Shown: positions 47,719-59,795 of the stretch, piece by piece
Position numbering within the stretch: the first letter of the stretch is position 1
How the letters are laid out: every line of letters starts with the position of its first letter
Assembly (NCBI RefSeq): GCF_034190915.1
Contig: NW_026947496.1
Span: forward strand, 33,476,001-33,540,000
Source of the DNA: Cavia porcellus
Lineage: Eukaryota; Chordata; Mammalia; Rodentia; Caviidae
Direction of reading: 5' to 3'
Length of the DNA: 64,000 nucleotides
The notes under the pieces: model-generated
Databases searched by the model: none
What the model saw: the letters and a program-made list of their open reading frames with translations, nothing else
What the model was told of the DNA's origin: nothing
Translations under genes and position numbers: made by a program

Positions 47719-47972
47719 CCTTCTTTATTAGGGAACCAAGATAATCCAAGATCTGTGGGAGACCTCTGAAGCCTTCACTGAAAAAATTTTCCAAGGATTG
47801 GCCATAACTTAGACTAGAACCAAGAGAAGCCAGATTCTAAGAAGAAAGATCTGTCATCCAAGTATAAATGAATGTTTTATTTTTCTTACTAGACTTGATA
47901 CCTTACCTGTCAATTAATCCACCTCCTGGGGCATAAAGAAGTTAACACCTGATGTTTCCTGATTAGAAATAT

Positions 47973-48085
47973 AGGGCTGGGGATTTAGCTCAGCTGCATA
48001 AGCGCCTGCCTTGCAAGCAGGCAGTCGTGAGTTCGATCCCTGATACCGATAAAAACGAAAAAGACAAAAAAAAAAAAAAAAAAGG
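47973..48085 (+). repeat. young ID SINE
   Basis: Near-consensus (gggctggggatttagctcagc ... cataagcgcctgccttgcaagcaggcagtcgtgagttcgatccc) with the full 3' end gataaaaacgaaaaagac and a poly-A tail. The flanks gaaatata and ggaatata are a possible duplication. Confidence 0.93.
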
Positions 48086-48099
48086 AATATACACCCCCA

Positions 48100-49320
48100 G
48101 AAGTGGGTTATTACTTGAAAGAGCCTAACTCAACAAGTGCTTAAGTATCTAGAGAGTCTGTTAATTAGCAAAAGGAATGCTAGAAGCTATTTTTTATTAA
48201 TAAAATGGGTGGTTTTTTAGTCAGGGAAGACAGATGGCCAGTGACACAGTTCATCTACCCTTGCATGAATGGATATCCAATCTTTGGAAACCTAGCAATG
48301 GACATCCTTCAGAACAGGATTCTCGGTCTGAGACTCCATTCTGTTATGTGCTCTGCCAGAAAGATCATTGGGACTTTGTTCTCTAAGTTGTCCAAAAGTT
48401 TGTTGTAATCTCTTACAAACATTTTCAGTGTGCTTTGACACCATCCCCCAAACCCTGTACTATATCTTCTAGTAGAGAAGTATCAGAAGAGATCTATAGT
48501 TCTCACCTACTTTGAGTTGTGGTAATCTATCATTACCCAGCCATTAAATGTGCTGAATGGCTGCCTTATTGGGTCATATTTATTGGGTCATATTGCACTG
48601 GGAGAGTGAGAACCTTTGTGTTGAGGATCATTAGTGCCTTCTCAAACTACACAGCCTTAAAGTTCCTATATTTCAACTTGTTCCCTCAACACCATTTAGG
48701 TCTTTAATAATATTAAGCTAAAACTCTTGAGCTCAAAGAAGCTCTGAAATTAAAAGAATGTTATGGAGCTATTACAGATTGTAATCAGAAAAAAAGGACC
48801 AAGACCTTTAAAGTTCCTGCAGTAACCAGAAGCAAGACTAGGCAGCAGCTGGAAAATGTCCTCCAGACCAGAGCAAAGAGTATTTTTATAAACTTTGAAG
48901 TTTATAAAACTTTTATAATTATGAAGAAATAAAGAAGTGCAATCTATATTGACTACAGACAGGAAAGATGAGCATAATAATGCAAAGCAGTGAAACTTTT
49001 GTAGTAGGAGAGCTGGTCTGTAAGGAGATATAATTGTTGCTTCTGGATTGGTTGGGGCTAATAGTTTTTGAAAATTTATATCTAGAAGAACAAAACACCA
49101 TGGCCTGGTCCTGGTAGTCAGCCATAGTGGGATTATGTCAAGATTTCAACATAAATACTTCCTGTGTTGTTTTCACCTGCCCCTAACTGATATACTTCCC
49201 TTATCTTTTCTACCCTCCAATCTTTGTAAGTAAATTTAGGGCTTTCCAGAATTGTTCCTCTCTTGTTATTAGGGACTTACAATAACCTCTAGCCAGTGGC
49301 ATAGAAGAAGATATCTTGAA
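48100..49320. other. intronic, no gene seen
   Basis: AT-rich, with frames of 60-70 codons only. It may contain retroelement debris that I could not classify. Confidence 0.4.
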
Positions 49321-49321
49321 G

Positions 49322-49680
49322 GATGTTACAGTTTGTGTCTAGGTGTCCCCTCAAAGCTTCATGCCATCATAGAGGTGGCTGAGTCCAGTGTTTGTGATTG
49401 GTTCATTGTGTGGCTTTGGGATTGGTGGTGTGAGTTCTGTATCCACCTATGGGTAGCTTTCATACAGTATAAGAGAGGGAAGGAGGCATGCTTTTCTCTT
49501 TTTGACCTGTTCCCTCTTGTCACTTGCGGATACCCTGAACAGTTGCCCCTGAGCCACGCCCCTGATTTGGAGCCAGCTGAGTATGGACTGAAACCTCCAC
49601 AAACTGTAAGCTAAATAAACTTTTCTGTCCCTAATTTTGGGCATCAGGTATTTTGTCTCAGCTACTAGAGAAAATAAATA
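49322..49680 (+). mobile_element. MaLR-type solo LTR
   Basis: gatgttacagtttgtgtctaggtgtcccctcaaagcttcatg ... gagtatggactgaaacctccacaaactgtaagctaaataaac ... ggtattttgtctcagctactagagaaaa. Complete-looking and homologous to 19490-19853, same orientation as KCNK1. Confidence 0.7.
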
Positions 49681-50159
49681 TGATAAAGGACTTGGAAAAA
49701 TTAAACTGTTTGCCAAGAACAGAATGGAACATGCAGTAGTAAGCATAGGAGCTGAGGCTCATCTGATAGAACATATATATTGTGAGAATAATTCAGAGTC
49801 TTTTATTTTGGCATCAGTAGCAGAATTTACCTTTCTGGTGTTCCATGTGTGCTGTATCTGTATGTATAGTGGCACATGGATCATTTTACTTGGTAAAAAT
49901 TAGGATCACCTTCTGATTCATCATAGAAGTAGTTTTCATCTAGATAGGTGGTGAAACTGTGTAGGCCCACACAGCTACTAAGAGGAAGAACCCTAATTCA
50001 AATTCATGAAATAGAGTCCTCAGTGTTTCAAACAAAATTCTAATTGAGAGCCATGAGAGTTATCTTGATTGGCAGAGTAATTGGGTGGAGAACATTTGTA
50101 AAGCACACTTCTGGGTGTGTCTGAGTGTTTCCTGAGATAGCTGGTATATGAGACAATAA

Positions 50160-50462
50160 ATAAAGATCATTCCCCTGAGTGTGGTGGCTTTGGCCAATTT
50201 GCTAGGGGCCTCAATTGGACAAAAGTGGCAAGAGGAAGCCCTGCAGCACATGCTCTTCCCTTCTTTCTCTGCCCCTTGGCTGTCATGAAATGCAGCTTTC
50301 TCTGCCATTCCCTTCCACTATGATGTTTTCACTTTGCGGCGAGCCTAACAGCGACAGAGCCATCTGACCATGGACTGTAACTGCTGAGAGCTTCAGCCAA
50401 AATAAATCTTTCCTCTTCTAAATTATTCTTGGATATTTTGTCACAGGGATAGAATGGTAAAT
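50160..50462 (+). mobile_element. MaLR-type LTR
   Basis: The 3' part is clear: ccatggactgtaactgctgagagcttcagccaaaataaatctttcctcttctaaa ... ggatattttgtcacagggatagaatgg. The 5' limit is uncertain. Confidence 0.62.
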
Positions 50463-50569
50463 AACCAGGAGACCTTAAACTGGAGTAGCTCTAACACTTT
50501 AAATTCTTTCTCAAACAAACCAAAGCTTAATGTAAAGAGTAAATTGAAATGAGGAACTGTGCTAATTAA

Positions 50570-51300
50570 GAACAGCTGTTAGCAGGCTGCTGTCTCATGA
50601 AGTCAAAGAATAAAATCACAGACAAAGGAAGAAGAAAAGTGATTATTAGAAATATAAGAAGAAAGAAAACTACAGGTAGTAGGGAGGGGTTCCAAAAAAG
50701 TTCACCAGAGTGGTTTCTTTGTTAGGATCTTTTATATCTAGAAACCAGGTCCCTGGCCATAATAGGTGAAAGTGTGCTTAGACTATAGAATTTGGGTATG
50801 GAGTACCCAAGCTCTAATATGACCAATAAATGGAGCGCACGGTGTCTTGTGCACTCATCAAGCACTCTGGCCAGTCAGGAATCTTGCTTTGTAGTTAGAG
50901 AGAACTCAGTCAGAGGAGAGGGCTCAGGTATAATGATGTCTTCCATATGTTTGCATTTACATTCCTGAGCTTAGTGATCTACATGGCTTGAGTTGACCCT
51001 GTTTTCTGTGCTGACCACCCTGACCCCATTTTAGACCCTGTTCCTTGCTAACTGCCTACTTGAGCTAAGTAGATAAAAATACCTCTTACACAGCCAACTA
51101 GCCTCCAACTACAGAATTTCTACTCCAACCACATAAAGTCATTTCCATTGTCTTGGTTCTGCAAATATTTTATAAAATTTTTTTCTCTGTTGCTTCTCCT
51201 TGGAGCCACTTGCTGACTGGTGCTGCCCAGATTCAGCAATTGCTACATGCTCGAATAAGCTTTGCCAAATTTAAATATGCTCAAGTCTTTTATCATCAGC
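50570..51300 (-). mobile_element. LTR element, homologous to 54410-55250
   Basis: The left end (aagtgattattagaaatataagaagaaagaaaac ... gggaggggttcc ... ggatcttttatat) aligns with 54470-54575, and the right part (ccctgaccccattttagacc ... aatatgctcaag) with 54960-55140. The orientation is inferred from the AATAAA-like block near the left end. No gag/pol/env sequence was recognised. Divergence between the two copies is large by eye. Confidence 0.5.
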
Positions 51301-51332
51301 TTGGTCCCTTCCCAAAGTCTTCAAAGTAATGG

Positions 51333-52235
51333 AAAGGAGGCCATTTGTGGACTAGGGGAGAGAGAACCAGGACACATCAGCAAACAAACCCAATCTGGGA
51401 ACCAGCACCATGTGTGAGCTACTGCTGGACCAGAAACAGCTAGACCCTGGCCTCTCCCTGTGAGTCAGCCCATTTGTGGACTGGTGGAACAAGAACAAGG
51501 CCACACCAGCAAGCAAGCCTAATCCAGGAACCAGTGCCATGCGTGAGCAGCCTCTGGACTGGCAAAAGCCAGACCCCAACCTCTTCCAGGTGAGAGGGCT
51601 GGCAATACAAGAAACACCAATTCACCCCCCCACCCCCGCCTTATCCAGAGAAACACAGGCGGTGATGATGGGTAATGAGGTGAAATGCAATTGGTGCTGC
51701 TTTGGTGTCTCACTAACATTGCAGGTCTAGGGCCAGTGGTCTGAGCACAGGTTCAGAGGATAGTAGTACGCAGTGTGGCACCTAGGGGGGATCTCCGTCT
51801 GAGGGTTGTAGCCATTGTTGATTCCCTATGGTCTTTTTTGAGGTCTTATATTGTTTCCATTGTTTTGTTGGGTTCGTTTTTTATTCTCTCTTGTTTTGTT
51901 TGACTATGTAAGTCAAATGGCAGGAACAGCTATTTCAAAGATAGCAAGATATCTTATGGTAGTAATTTTGGATTTACTATGGGCTTGTTTTGAAATCCTT
52001 TATTGCATTCATTGTTTTGTTTTTATTGTTTCTGTTCTATTCTGTTCTGTTTGATTTTTACTATGTCCAAAGTTATCTGGAGCTATTTTGAAGACATCAA
52101 AAGGCATTATGGTAACATTGTTGATTTTGTAATGTTTCGAAGTTCTGTATCTCTACCACTGGTTTGTATTTGAGTGGTTTTATTGTGTTTTATCTTCCTT
52201 AATATAAAAATAAATAAAGTAATGAGAAAGAAAGA
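51333..52235 (+). repeat. unidentified retroposon, copy C, with 5' tandem monomers
   Basis: The longest copy of the family at 2310-2835 and 3320-3850. It begins with two tandem units of about 126 bp (51341-51466 and 51467-51592), sharing ccatttgtggact.g.gga.a and ggaaccagyrccatgygtga. It continues through the conserved block caggtctagggccagtggtctgag, then about three T-rich units of 150 bp (the cattgttttgtt motif at about 51858 and 52010, degenerate at 52158). It ends in an (aaat)n / gaaag tail. Promoter-like 5' monomers and an A-rich 3' end recall L1 5' UTRs, but no ORF1/ORF2 is present. Confidence 0.65.
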
Positions 52236-53890
52236 AATTATACTTTATTACATGAACATTTGCCTCCAAAAGGTGGAGAATTCCCTCAAGGTGCAGTCAG
52301 GTGTCATGTTTTCTTCCCAGAGTTACCAAACACCTTGACAAGTAACAATTTTGCATCTCTGTGAATGAAAGAGTGTGGGTGTGGTTTGATTCAGTTGACT
52401 CCTGAGGATACTGATCAATGTTCAGTTCTGCTGTTTGACACCCAGTGTTCAGAGACAAGTGATAGGAAGGGAATCAGGTTTTATTATGATAAGCAAGCTG
52501 ATTGAGAAATAGCCGGATTTTCATCCTAATGACCATTTTCAAAGAACTTGTATATATGGAAGGCTTTTATGAAGAAGAAAGGAGAGTAGTAGGCAAGAGA
52601 CCAGGGAGCCCCTGAGAGCTCTGCACTCCATTATGTGTCTGGCCTCTGGATTTGTAACTCAGTTTCTGCTTTCCCTTCTCTTCCACGGGATTATTTCTGC
52701 AATTATAATTAATCTTCTGCTTCTGGGCCAGTTCTTTAGATAAACACACTGTTTTCCTGCAAGGTAAACATTGTTTTTCTTTTAATTAGAGAACAGCATT
52801 AGCAAATCCTTGACCCACACTTTCATTTGAAGATCACCAGGTGTTCCTGGATTTTGAAAAACTAAAAGATTGCCAGTCAGAGATTTGACAACAATTTTTT
52901 AAATTTAATCTTATTTTTCTTATTGACCCCTTTCCTGGAAGAATTGGCTTTAGTAGTTAATATCTCAGCCATTTAAAGGGAGTTCTGCAGAAGCTGTTAC
53001 ACTGAGCAAAGGATGAAACAGAATAATTTTGAAAGGGCCAGTTTTGGAGTGCAGCCGTAATCTTGGTTAGGGCAGCCTAAAACCAAGTGGTGCAGCCCTT
53101 CCTGCTGTTCCGCTTTCACACTCCTTGAGAGGTGTTGAGTTGGCCGCCACTTGGCTTTCTAGTCTGCAGCTGAGCACTCAGGCCAAGTAAGAGCTATTTT
53201 TGTCATGTTGGAAATACAGGAGCAAGTCGTTCAGTATCTTTGAAGCCAGACTTCTACAGGGGATGGACTGTTCCCAGGGGAAGAGGAGTTTAAATCCTGA
53301 CTTGTCTGCCCAGCACCCCTGCCTGGAGGAAATGCCTACAGCGTGAATTGCAAATCCCTGATGTCAAAGTACTTCTCTGCCAGCCGTGGTAGATTAACTT
53401 TTAAATCTTGGGGTGGTGATGGCTGCAGGGTAATTATGTCAAATCTGAAAGCTAACAGGAAAGTGGCAGGTAGAGGAAATGCTGCCTACTTCAAAATCTT
53501 GAGGCCTTAGGAGAACTAGATCTGTTGTTCTGTGCTAAAATTTCTGCATGGTCAAAAACAAAGAGAGAAAATATTTTAAAAAAATAACAAAAGGCGATAC
53601 GGTACTAGACTGTGAGGTGTGGTTCTTCCTAAACTGTGCAGTTTTCTGCAACAATCAGTTGTGGGGACAAGTTCTGACTCTTTCTTCCAATGACCCAAAG
53701 GAGAAAGTGACAAACAGTGTTGAAGAACAGGCTGTGTGTGACAGCCATGAGATACCAGAGGAGCATTGTTATGGAAAATAACAGAGGCTGATGTGAAAAG
53801 TGTGTTCTCTGCAAAAGTGACCAGTGCCTGAGAAAGGTTTATGTGGACATCAGTCCCACCAAGAGTTGGAAACCTTTGTCTATGGAAAGA
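52236..53890. other. intronic, no gene seen
   Basis: Mixed composition. Frames on both strands near 53548-53911 overlap and lack motifs. No clear repeat. Confidence 0.4.
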
Positions 53891-53894
53891 ATCA

Positions 53895-54260
53895 TGATAT
53901 ACTATAAACAAAGAAAGTGTTTATTCAGTAGTGTGGGTGGCAGTCATGTGGCATACAGCCTAGGGTGACACAAGATGTGGTCCAACAAGAGACAGGGGAG
54001 AGGCCTCTCCCAGAACACGAAAAGAGTTTGGGTGTTGTTGAAACCTGTTGGCTGATTGGGCTTCAGATAAAAGATTACAAGAGGATTATTTCTAGGCAAT
54101 CAGAGACTGTCTCACCTTCTGGACTCTGGAGGATCCTAAGTAGCCTGGCATGCACCCTCGAAGTTCCTTACATGGAATTGGGATCTGTGGGCCAGGGATG
54201 TTCTGGATACTTTACCCAGGTTAGATCAAAGGTGAGCAGCAATCTCGGAATAACCTCAAG
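53895..54260 (-). mobile_element. possible LTR remnant
   Basis: The segment from aaagaaagtgtttattcagtag onward has the look of a reversed LTR (AATAAA at its left end). No family or target duplication was recognised. Confidence 0.3.
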
Positions 54261-54409
54261 GTGAAGGTAACAATGAGTTAAAAACAGTTTAGCCTGTGGG
54301 ACTTTGGACTCCAGTCTGGTGAAGACAGGAAGTGTCAGTGTTCTGGCAATGTGAACAGGTATTTGGCAAGGGCCACCAGACCAGGAAGACAGGAAGGGCC
54401 TTAGTAAAA

Positions 54410-55250
54410 TAGTGTCATCTCACAAGTCAAAAGGATGAAACTGGGGGCAGAAAGGAGAAAAAGGAGGTAAGTGTTTATTGGAAATATAAAAAGAAAAATA
54501 AAAGACTCCCAATAGCCATGAGGGAGGGGTCCTGGAAGTCGAGTGCACAGATGCTGTCTTTGTCTTGGTCTTTTATGGACAAGCAGAACATAAGAATTTG
54601 TTAGTAATGCATGGATTACCTACCACAGGTGGCTCTGTGGGTTTAGAATAACCTTTAGAATAACCAGTTTCATGCTTTGTAATGTACAGTTTAAAGAAAA
54701 TCAAGTTACTCAGCTGGATGACTTCAAAGGAAATCTAGTTCTAAGGAAACTGATTCTCTGTAGCTCTAAATTCTTCCAGGTCCAGCCCAGAGGTAGGGAG
54801 GAGTTGTTAGGTAATTTAGTATATTCTGCCTAAGAAGTGTTTTTTTTTCCCCTTGAGTTTGGATTCTTATCTTAACTATCCCTTTTCCTGTGTCTGCCAT
54901 TACATTTCTAAGCTTAACTAGCTGTATGGACTTTCTGTGCTGTTTTATTTGTAACCAGCTGACTCTATCTTAGTCCCTTTCCCTGGTTAAAAGGTAAAAG
55001 CCTAAACTACCTTTCACTCTAGGTTTGGGTTAGCTCAGTTCTTTTGTTGTGTTACACCTGAGCTGTTTCAGAATATCTTTGCTCTGGAAACACCCAGTGA
55101 TTTAATTGTTTCTAGTCACTTAGGTTAATATGCTCTTTTTTTTTTTTTTTTTTTTTGCTTACTCCTGACCAAGTCAAAGGAGGTCATATATTTTGATAAA
55201 AAGATTCACTCAGGTACCTCTAAGGAGAAAAAGGGGCTCATTTGCCTCGA
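54410..55250 (-). mobile_element. LTR element, homologous to 50570-51300
   Basis: Left end aagtgtttattggaaatataaaaagaaaaat with a reversed AATAAA at 54474-54479; right part around gactctatcttagtccctttccctgg and aatatgctctttttt. Same orientation as the copy 3 kb to the left. A T run lies at 55136-55156. Confidence 0.5.
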
Positions 55251-55934
55251 ATCTCCATCTCCCGTGAACAGGTGGCTTTATCAGTCTTTTATCATAAAGA
55301 GCAGAGGGAAAGGAGCACAGGGCAATGATGTAGACCTCCACACTTTAGGACCTCAGCCATCTTTAGCTAAGCTCCTCTTCTGGGGTAGGGGTCTGCATAT
55401 TCTATCACTTCTTTTGGCCGGGGAGGGGGTGGCATTTGTTATGTGCCACCAAGGAAATTTGTCTTATCTTTAGAAGAAAAAATCAAGGTCTTTAAAAGTT
55501 CCATTTTGCAGTGCCAGTTACAGAACTTTTATTTTCCACATATTTGGCCATCACTCCTGTTTTACTGTTTGCTTGTTCTTTACCACACTTCACCCTTTTC
55601 CATGGCTAGATCTGAAAGGCTGATAAAATGACTCCAGTTCCGCTTCCTTCTTGCACTGGCTGTTGGGTCTTTGGTAAGCTGAATTATTGTGGCCCCTTCC
55701 CCTACACAGTAGGGACACAGCCCATCTCAAAAGCAGATGCAGGCATTCTCACCAGGACTGATGTTAGAGGCCAAGACTCTTGTGGTCTTTCGAAAAAATC
55801 ATGTATCACTGAAGCATGGATACATTGTTTCATCTTATACTAATTAATGCAGATAAAAGAATACTTTTTTATAAGGCTATTATTGTAATGTATGTGCAGG
55901 GCAAACTATAGCTGTCTCAAAAGCATCCGGTTAC

Positions 55935-56187
55935 TGCGATAGCTCGGACCCCGGAATAAAATCCAAGGAACAAGAAATTAAGATATTTGGAGCAACGACT
56001 TTATTTTAGGCCAGGCCTGGCAACGCAACCTCCGGTAGCCAATATGGAAGACTGCGAGTGCAACAGACTAAGGGCGGGGTTTTTGAAGCCAAAAATCGCA
56101 AAGCTGTTGACCTGTTAACATCTGGGATTCTTGGTACATTCTATTGCTCTCTGCGGTTAAACATTTTCCCGGAAACAACACACCTTG
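55935..56187 (-). mobile_element. ERV solo LTR, class not certain
   Basis: On the - strand: TG start (tgtgttgtttccgg), a U3 with caaaaaccccgccc, AATAAA at 56000-56005 (as TTTATT on +), then a U5-like segment ccttggattttattccggggtccgagc ending near cgca. This arrangement is characteristic of a retroviral LTR. No adjacent PBS or coding region, so it is probably a solo LTR. Confidence 0.55.
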
Positions 56188-56189
56188 CA

Positions 56190-57260
56190 GAAGCATACAG
56201 AAGGAGGGTTGAGGGGGATTTACAAGAAGCTGAAACTTAAGTCTTTTCTGGAAATGGAAATTTAATCCTATCGAAAACAGTGCATACAGAACAGGACAGA
56301 GGCACATTGGTTAGAGCTAGGCCATAAGAGTTATATGGGAAGGAAGTTTGGGTCATTGACTTGCTGTAATGTACCAAAGTAGCCCACAAAGTTACTCTAC
56401 TTAGACCTCATTCAGGAGGGCTTAAATAGCAAGGAAGCCTAAAGGCCCATGTTTGGGCCTTAGCATGGCATAGCCCAGGTAGGCCATTAGTAAGCCTAGT
56501 GCTGCAGCAGCTAAATGGGAAGCTACATTTCATAAAAGGCTGCCATCCATTCAATCATCCATTAAACACGCCCTGTGGATTTAAAACTGTAGGAGGGAAG
56601 GCAGCCACATCAGGTCTTAAAGGCTTTATCCCAAGGTCCTAACCAAAATTTTAAAGTCAGTTCACTATTATATACTCAGTGTTTTGGGGTCCTAAAATTG
56701 TGTTAATAGCCTTAGAAAAACTAAATGGCCCCAAAGATGCCAGCTGTATTGTTTTGCAAAATTTGTCTTTATACATAATGGATTTTAATATGAATTTTGT
56801 TTCATGTTTGGAAATATGAGTTTTGTTTTTTTTATTTATCTGGAGTTTCAGGTGGCTGAACTTGAGTAGTTATTGATTATCTCATTAGTATTGTACTGGG
56901 CTGAAAGCTTTCATAAGATACATTAAGGTGTCTATTGCAAAAGAATTGCTGTGTATTCAGTGCTAAAGATGGTTTCCTCAGTGTGGCCTGCACTAAAAAT
57001 ATGAGATGTACAGATGAGGCATACATTTTACTTTCTGTTACCAAAAATTATTTATGTAAACATCAAGAGAAGAGAAATGGCTGTCAGTGAGAATTTGCAT
57101 GCTGGTGATTTTAATCTGTTAGTGGGACTCTTCCTGGCATAAAAATGCCCTCTCTGTAGAGAGATCTTAAAGTCTTATAATGATTATTGCTGAAAGATAA
57201 TAAAATTTAGTTAATATTCTAGTAAAAAGCTATTAAAATTTGATAAACTACAACATGTTA
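56190..57260. other. intronic, no gene seen
   Basis: No recognised repeat apart from possible ERV-derived debris up to about 56700. The rest is AT-rich. Confidence 0.4.
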
Positions 57261-57283
57261 TAGTTAGAAGTTTGTTTGCTTTT

Positions 57284-57370
57284 AGGGCCAGGGGTTTAGC
57301 TCAGTGACACAAGCACCTGCCTAGCAAGCGTAAGGTCATGAGTTTGATCCCAAGTATCATAAGAAAAACA
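57284..57370 (+). repeat. ID SINE, perfect 18 bp TSD
   Basis: gggccaggggtttagctcagtg ... gatcccaagtatc. The target duplication agaagtttgtttgctttt is perfect at 57266-57283 and 57371-57388, although the body is somewhat diverged. Confidence 0.93.
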
Positions 57371-57389
57371 AGAAGTTTGTTTGCTTTTT

Positions 57390-59090
57390 TCTGCCTCCTG
57401 GAGTCTGAATTGTGTCACTTATTGAGAGATGATACAGAAGATGTAGGTTGTGTGATACAGGCATGTCTCACTTTTAAAAAAGCTAATTTTAAAATGTCCT
57501 CCCCCCTCCAAAGGGAATGGAAATTATGGTCATACCACTGTTGCCCACAGACTTGGCTGATCTTACATTTCCTCCACACAATCCTGCAAAAGTTAAATCC
57601 ATACCTTGTCATTTCAGCTTCTCCAAGTGCTTTAAACATAGCCTTGTAACTAAATTGTGAATCACTTTCCAACTGGCTTTGTTATGGTTAAGTAAAATTC
57701 AGTTTTCAGAGTTTATTTCCAGGTGTCTCTGATTATTAGACCAGCCTTTCTCCTTTCTGACTAAAACTGTTGCTTCCATCAGCCTCGGTGTTTTTACTAT
57801 ATGGGCAGCTTTACTTCCAACAGTTCTTATTCTTTCCCCTCAAAAATAAACATCCCGGTCTTCCTATTTCCATATGCTGCATGAAAATTACCTGGCACAC
57901 ACAGTCACCATCCTGTTGTTTGTGAGTGCTCCAGCCTGGCCATTTCCCTCTTTAGATTAGCCACCGCCTCCCAGGAGCTGTTGGCTGTACCAGGACCAGG
58001 TGCCTTCAGGAGCTGATTCTCAGAGCAGTGGTTCTGAGCCACATGGGGACGCCTGGCTCTGTGAGAATCCACACTCTGGGACCTCCACTAAGACAGACAT
58101 ATGTGGGTGGATGTGTTCATTTGTATATCTTCAGGGCATTTCTGGGATGTGCTGTAGGTTCATTCATCAACTGTGTGCCTCCTGGGACAGCAAGCCAGGA
58201 ATAACCCAGGAAGCTTTGTTCTAACCGCACCTGTCTGGGTGTCTTGAAGCAGAGAATTTGAATCTGCAACAGAGGGTTTTTTGGAGGTGTTTAGATTTTA
58301 GTAAGATATATTTCTAAGATGCAGTTATACTTTTCAGTTATATTCCTGTATGTTTTTTCGGAATCTGATTCATTTAAAATGAACCTAGCTTTTTCTTGAG
58401 CTGACTTGTTCAGACCTGTTTGTTCTTTGGGGATGAAGAGCTCATGAGATTTTTTAAACCGCTTACCAGGCCTCATACCTGAGTGGGTCCTCAAGCTGGC
58501 ATTTGTCCCTTGTCTGTCAACTTGGAAATGGCTCAAACCTTGTGGAAAGTTGGATGTGTTGTGAACACTGGTCCTAATATAATTATTTCAATATTTGCTT
58601 TGGGAATTTATTGCATCTTGGAATGTTTGGAAAAGACAAGAGGGGAAATGTGTAGGTTTTTTAATGTGCCATTCAACTGGATACAGTAATGTAAATGTCT
58701 TAAAAGAATTGGTCAGTGCTGTGAGTCAGTGAGCTTCTGGCTCATTTCTTATCCACTCATCCATTGTAGGTACCTTCACTGATGCTATCCCACCCTTCCA
58801 TTTTCCTCCTGTGAGTTTGGTTCTGCTCACACACCTTGATTTGTCAGGCATTGAGGTAAAACATTCCGTCAGGAATCTGTTTTGAATGGGAGCATGGGAG
58901 CAGGGCTGGTGTTTAGACCCTGCTGGGTAGAATGTGTCAGCTCCAACAGCAGACTGTCCCATCACTGGCTTTTCCTCCTGGTCTGAGCTGATATGCACCG
59001 GCACTTCAGCCCACGCACCTTCTTCCCGCTCAGTCTAAAGGTGAATCTTAAACCAGAGCACATTGTGTAAGAAGAGCTATTCAGATTTTA
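57390..59090. other. intronic, no gene seen
   Basis: No SINE recognised. Frames up to about 103 codons at the left edge have no motif. Confidence 0.45.
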
Positions 59091-59107
59091 TAAAGAATGA
59101 CGGCCTT

Positions 59108-59190
59108 GCTGGGGATTTAGTTCAACGGCATAAGCACCTGCCTTGCAAGCAGGCACCCGTGAGTTCAATCCCCGGTACCGATAAAAAAAA
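59108..59190 (+). repeat. young ID SINE 210 bp upstream of KCNK1 exon 2
   Basis: Near-consensus ID (gctggggatttagttcaacggcataagcacctgccttgcaagc ... ggtaccgat) with a short A tail. The target duplication aaagaatgacggcctt / aaagaatgatggcctt lies at 59092-59107 and 59191-59206. It sits in sense orientation near the exon 2 acceptor and does not touch it. Confidence 0.94.
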
Positions 59191-59399
59191 AAAGAATGAT
59201 GGCCTTTCAATGCCTGGTATCTACAAGTGTATTTTACCAGTGTAACAATATAATGGATTCTTTAAAGGGCAGAGCTGAAGTCTGGTGTGTCTGCCCAGTT
59301 TGAGGGTCATACAAGCAGCCGATTGAAATGCCTGCCTTAAAAAGCTGGTGTCTAGGTCCCTGGGCCCTGCCTCTCTCAGCCAGCCTCCTGTCCTTGCAG

Positions 59400-59795
59400 G
59401 TTATGGCCACACTGTGCCCCTATCGGATGGGGGCAAGGCCTTCTGCATCATCTACTCGGTCATCGGCATCCCCTTCACGCTCCTGTTCCTGACTGCCGTG
59501 GTCCAGCGCATCACCGTGCATGTCACCCGCAGACCAGTCCTCTACTTTCACATCCGCTGGGGCTTCTCCAAGCAGATGGTGGCCATCGTCCATGCTGTTG
59601 TCCTCGGGTTTGTCACCGTGTCCTGCTTCTTCTTCATCCCAGCTGCTGTGTTCTCAGTCTTGGAGGATGACTGGAACTTCCTTGAATCCTTTTATTTTTG
59701 TTTTATTTCCCTGAGCACCATCGGCCTGGGGGATTATGTTCCTGGGGAAGGCTACAATCAAAAATTCAGAGAGCTCTACAAGATCGGGATCACAT
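59400..59795 (+). CDS. KCNK1: KCNK1 coding exon 2 (end of codon 119 to first base of codon 251)
   Basis: Begins after a good acceptor (cctgtccttgcag) and ends before a consensus GTGAGT donor, phase 1 on both sides. It completes filter 1 as TTGYGH with Tyr120-Gly121-His122; His122 is the pH-sensing residue in TWIK channels. Next come helix M2 at about 130-156 with Leu146 (part of the hydrophobic gate), the cytoplasmic loop, helix M3 at about 176-205, pore helix P2 and the second filter TIGLGD at 225-230, where Leu228 replaces the usual aromatic, as is normal in TWIK-1. The exon ends within the start of M4 (ITC). Length and splice sites fit TWIK-1 exactly. Confidence 0.97.

Larger units (their letters stand above)
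24221..59399 (+). other. KCNK1: KCNK1 intron 1 (about 35.2 kb)
   Basis: Runs from the GTACCA donor after exon 1 to the tccttgcag acceptor before exon 2. It keeps phase 1, splitting Gly119 in the first filter motif (G|GT). The phase and the split at the GYG are what give a continuous TWIK-1 protein. Content: about 2 kb without repeats after the CpG island (24.5-26.5 kb), then SINEs, a SINE-poor block at 29.9-34.6 kb, a piggyBac relic at 40.9-43.1 kb and an LTR cluster at 49.3-56.2 kb, each listed separately. Confidence 0.95.
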
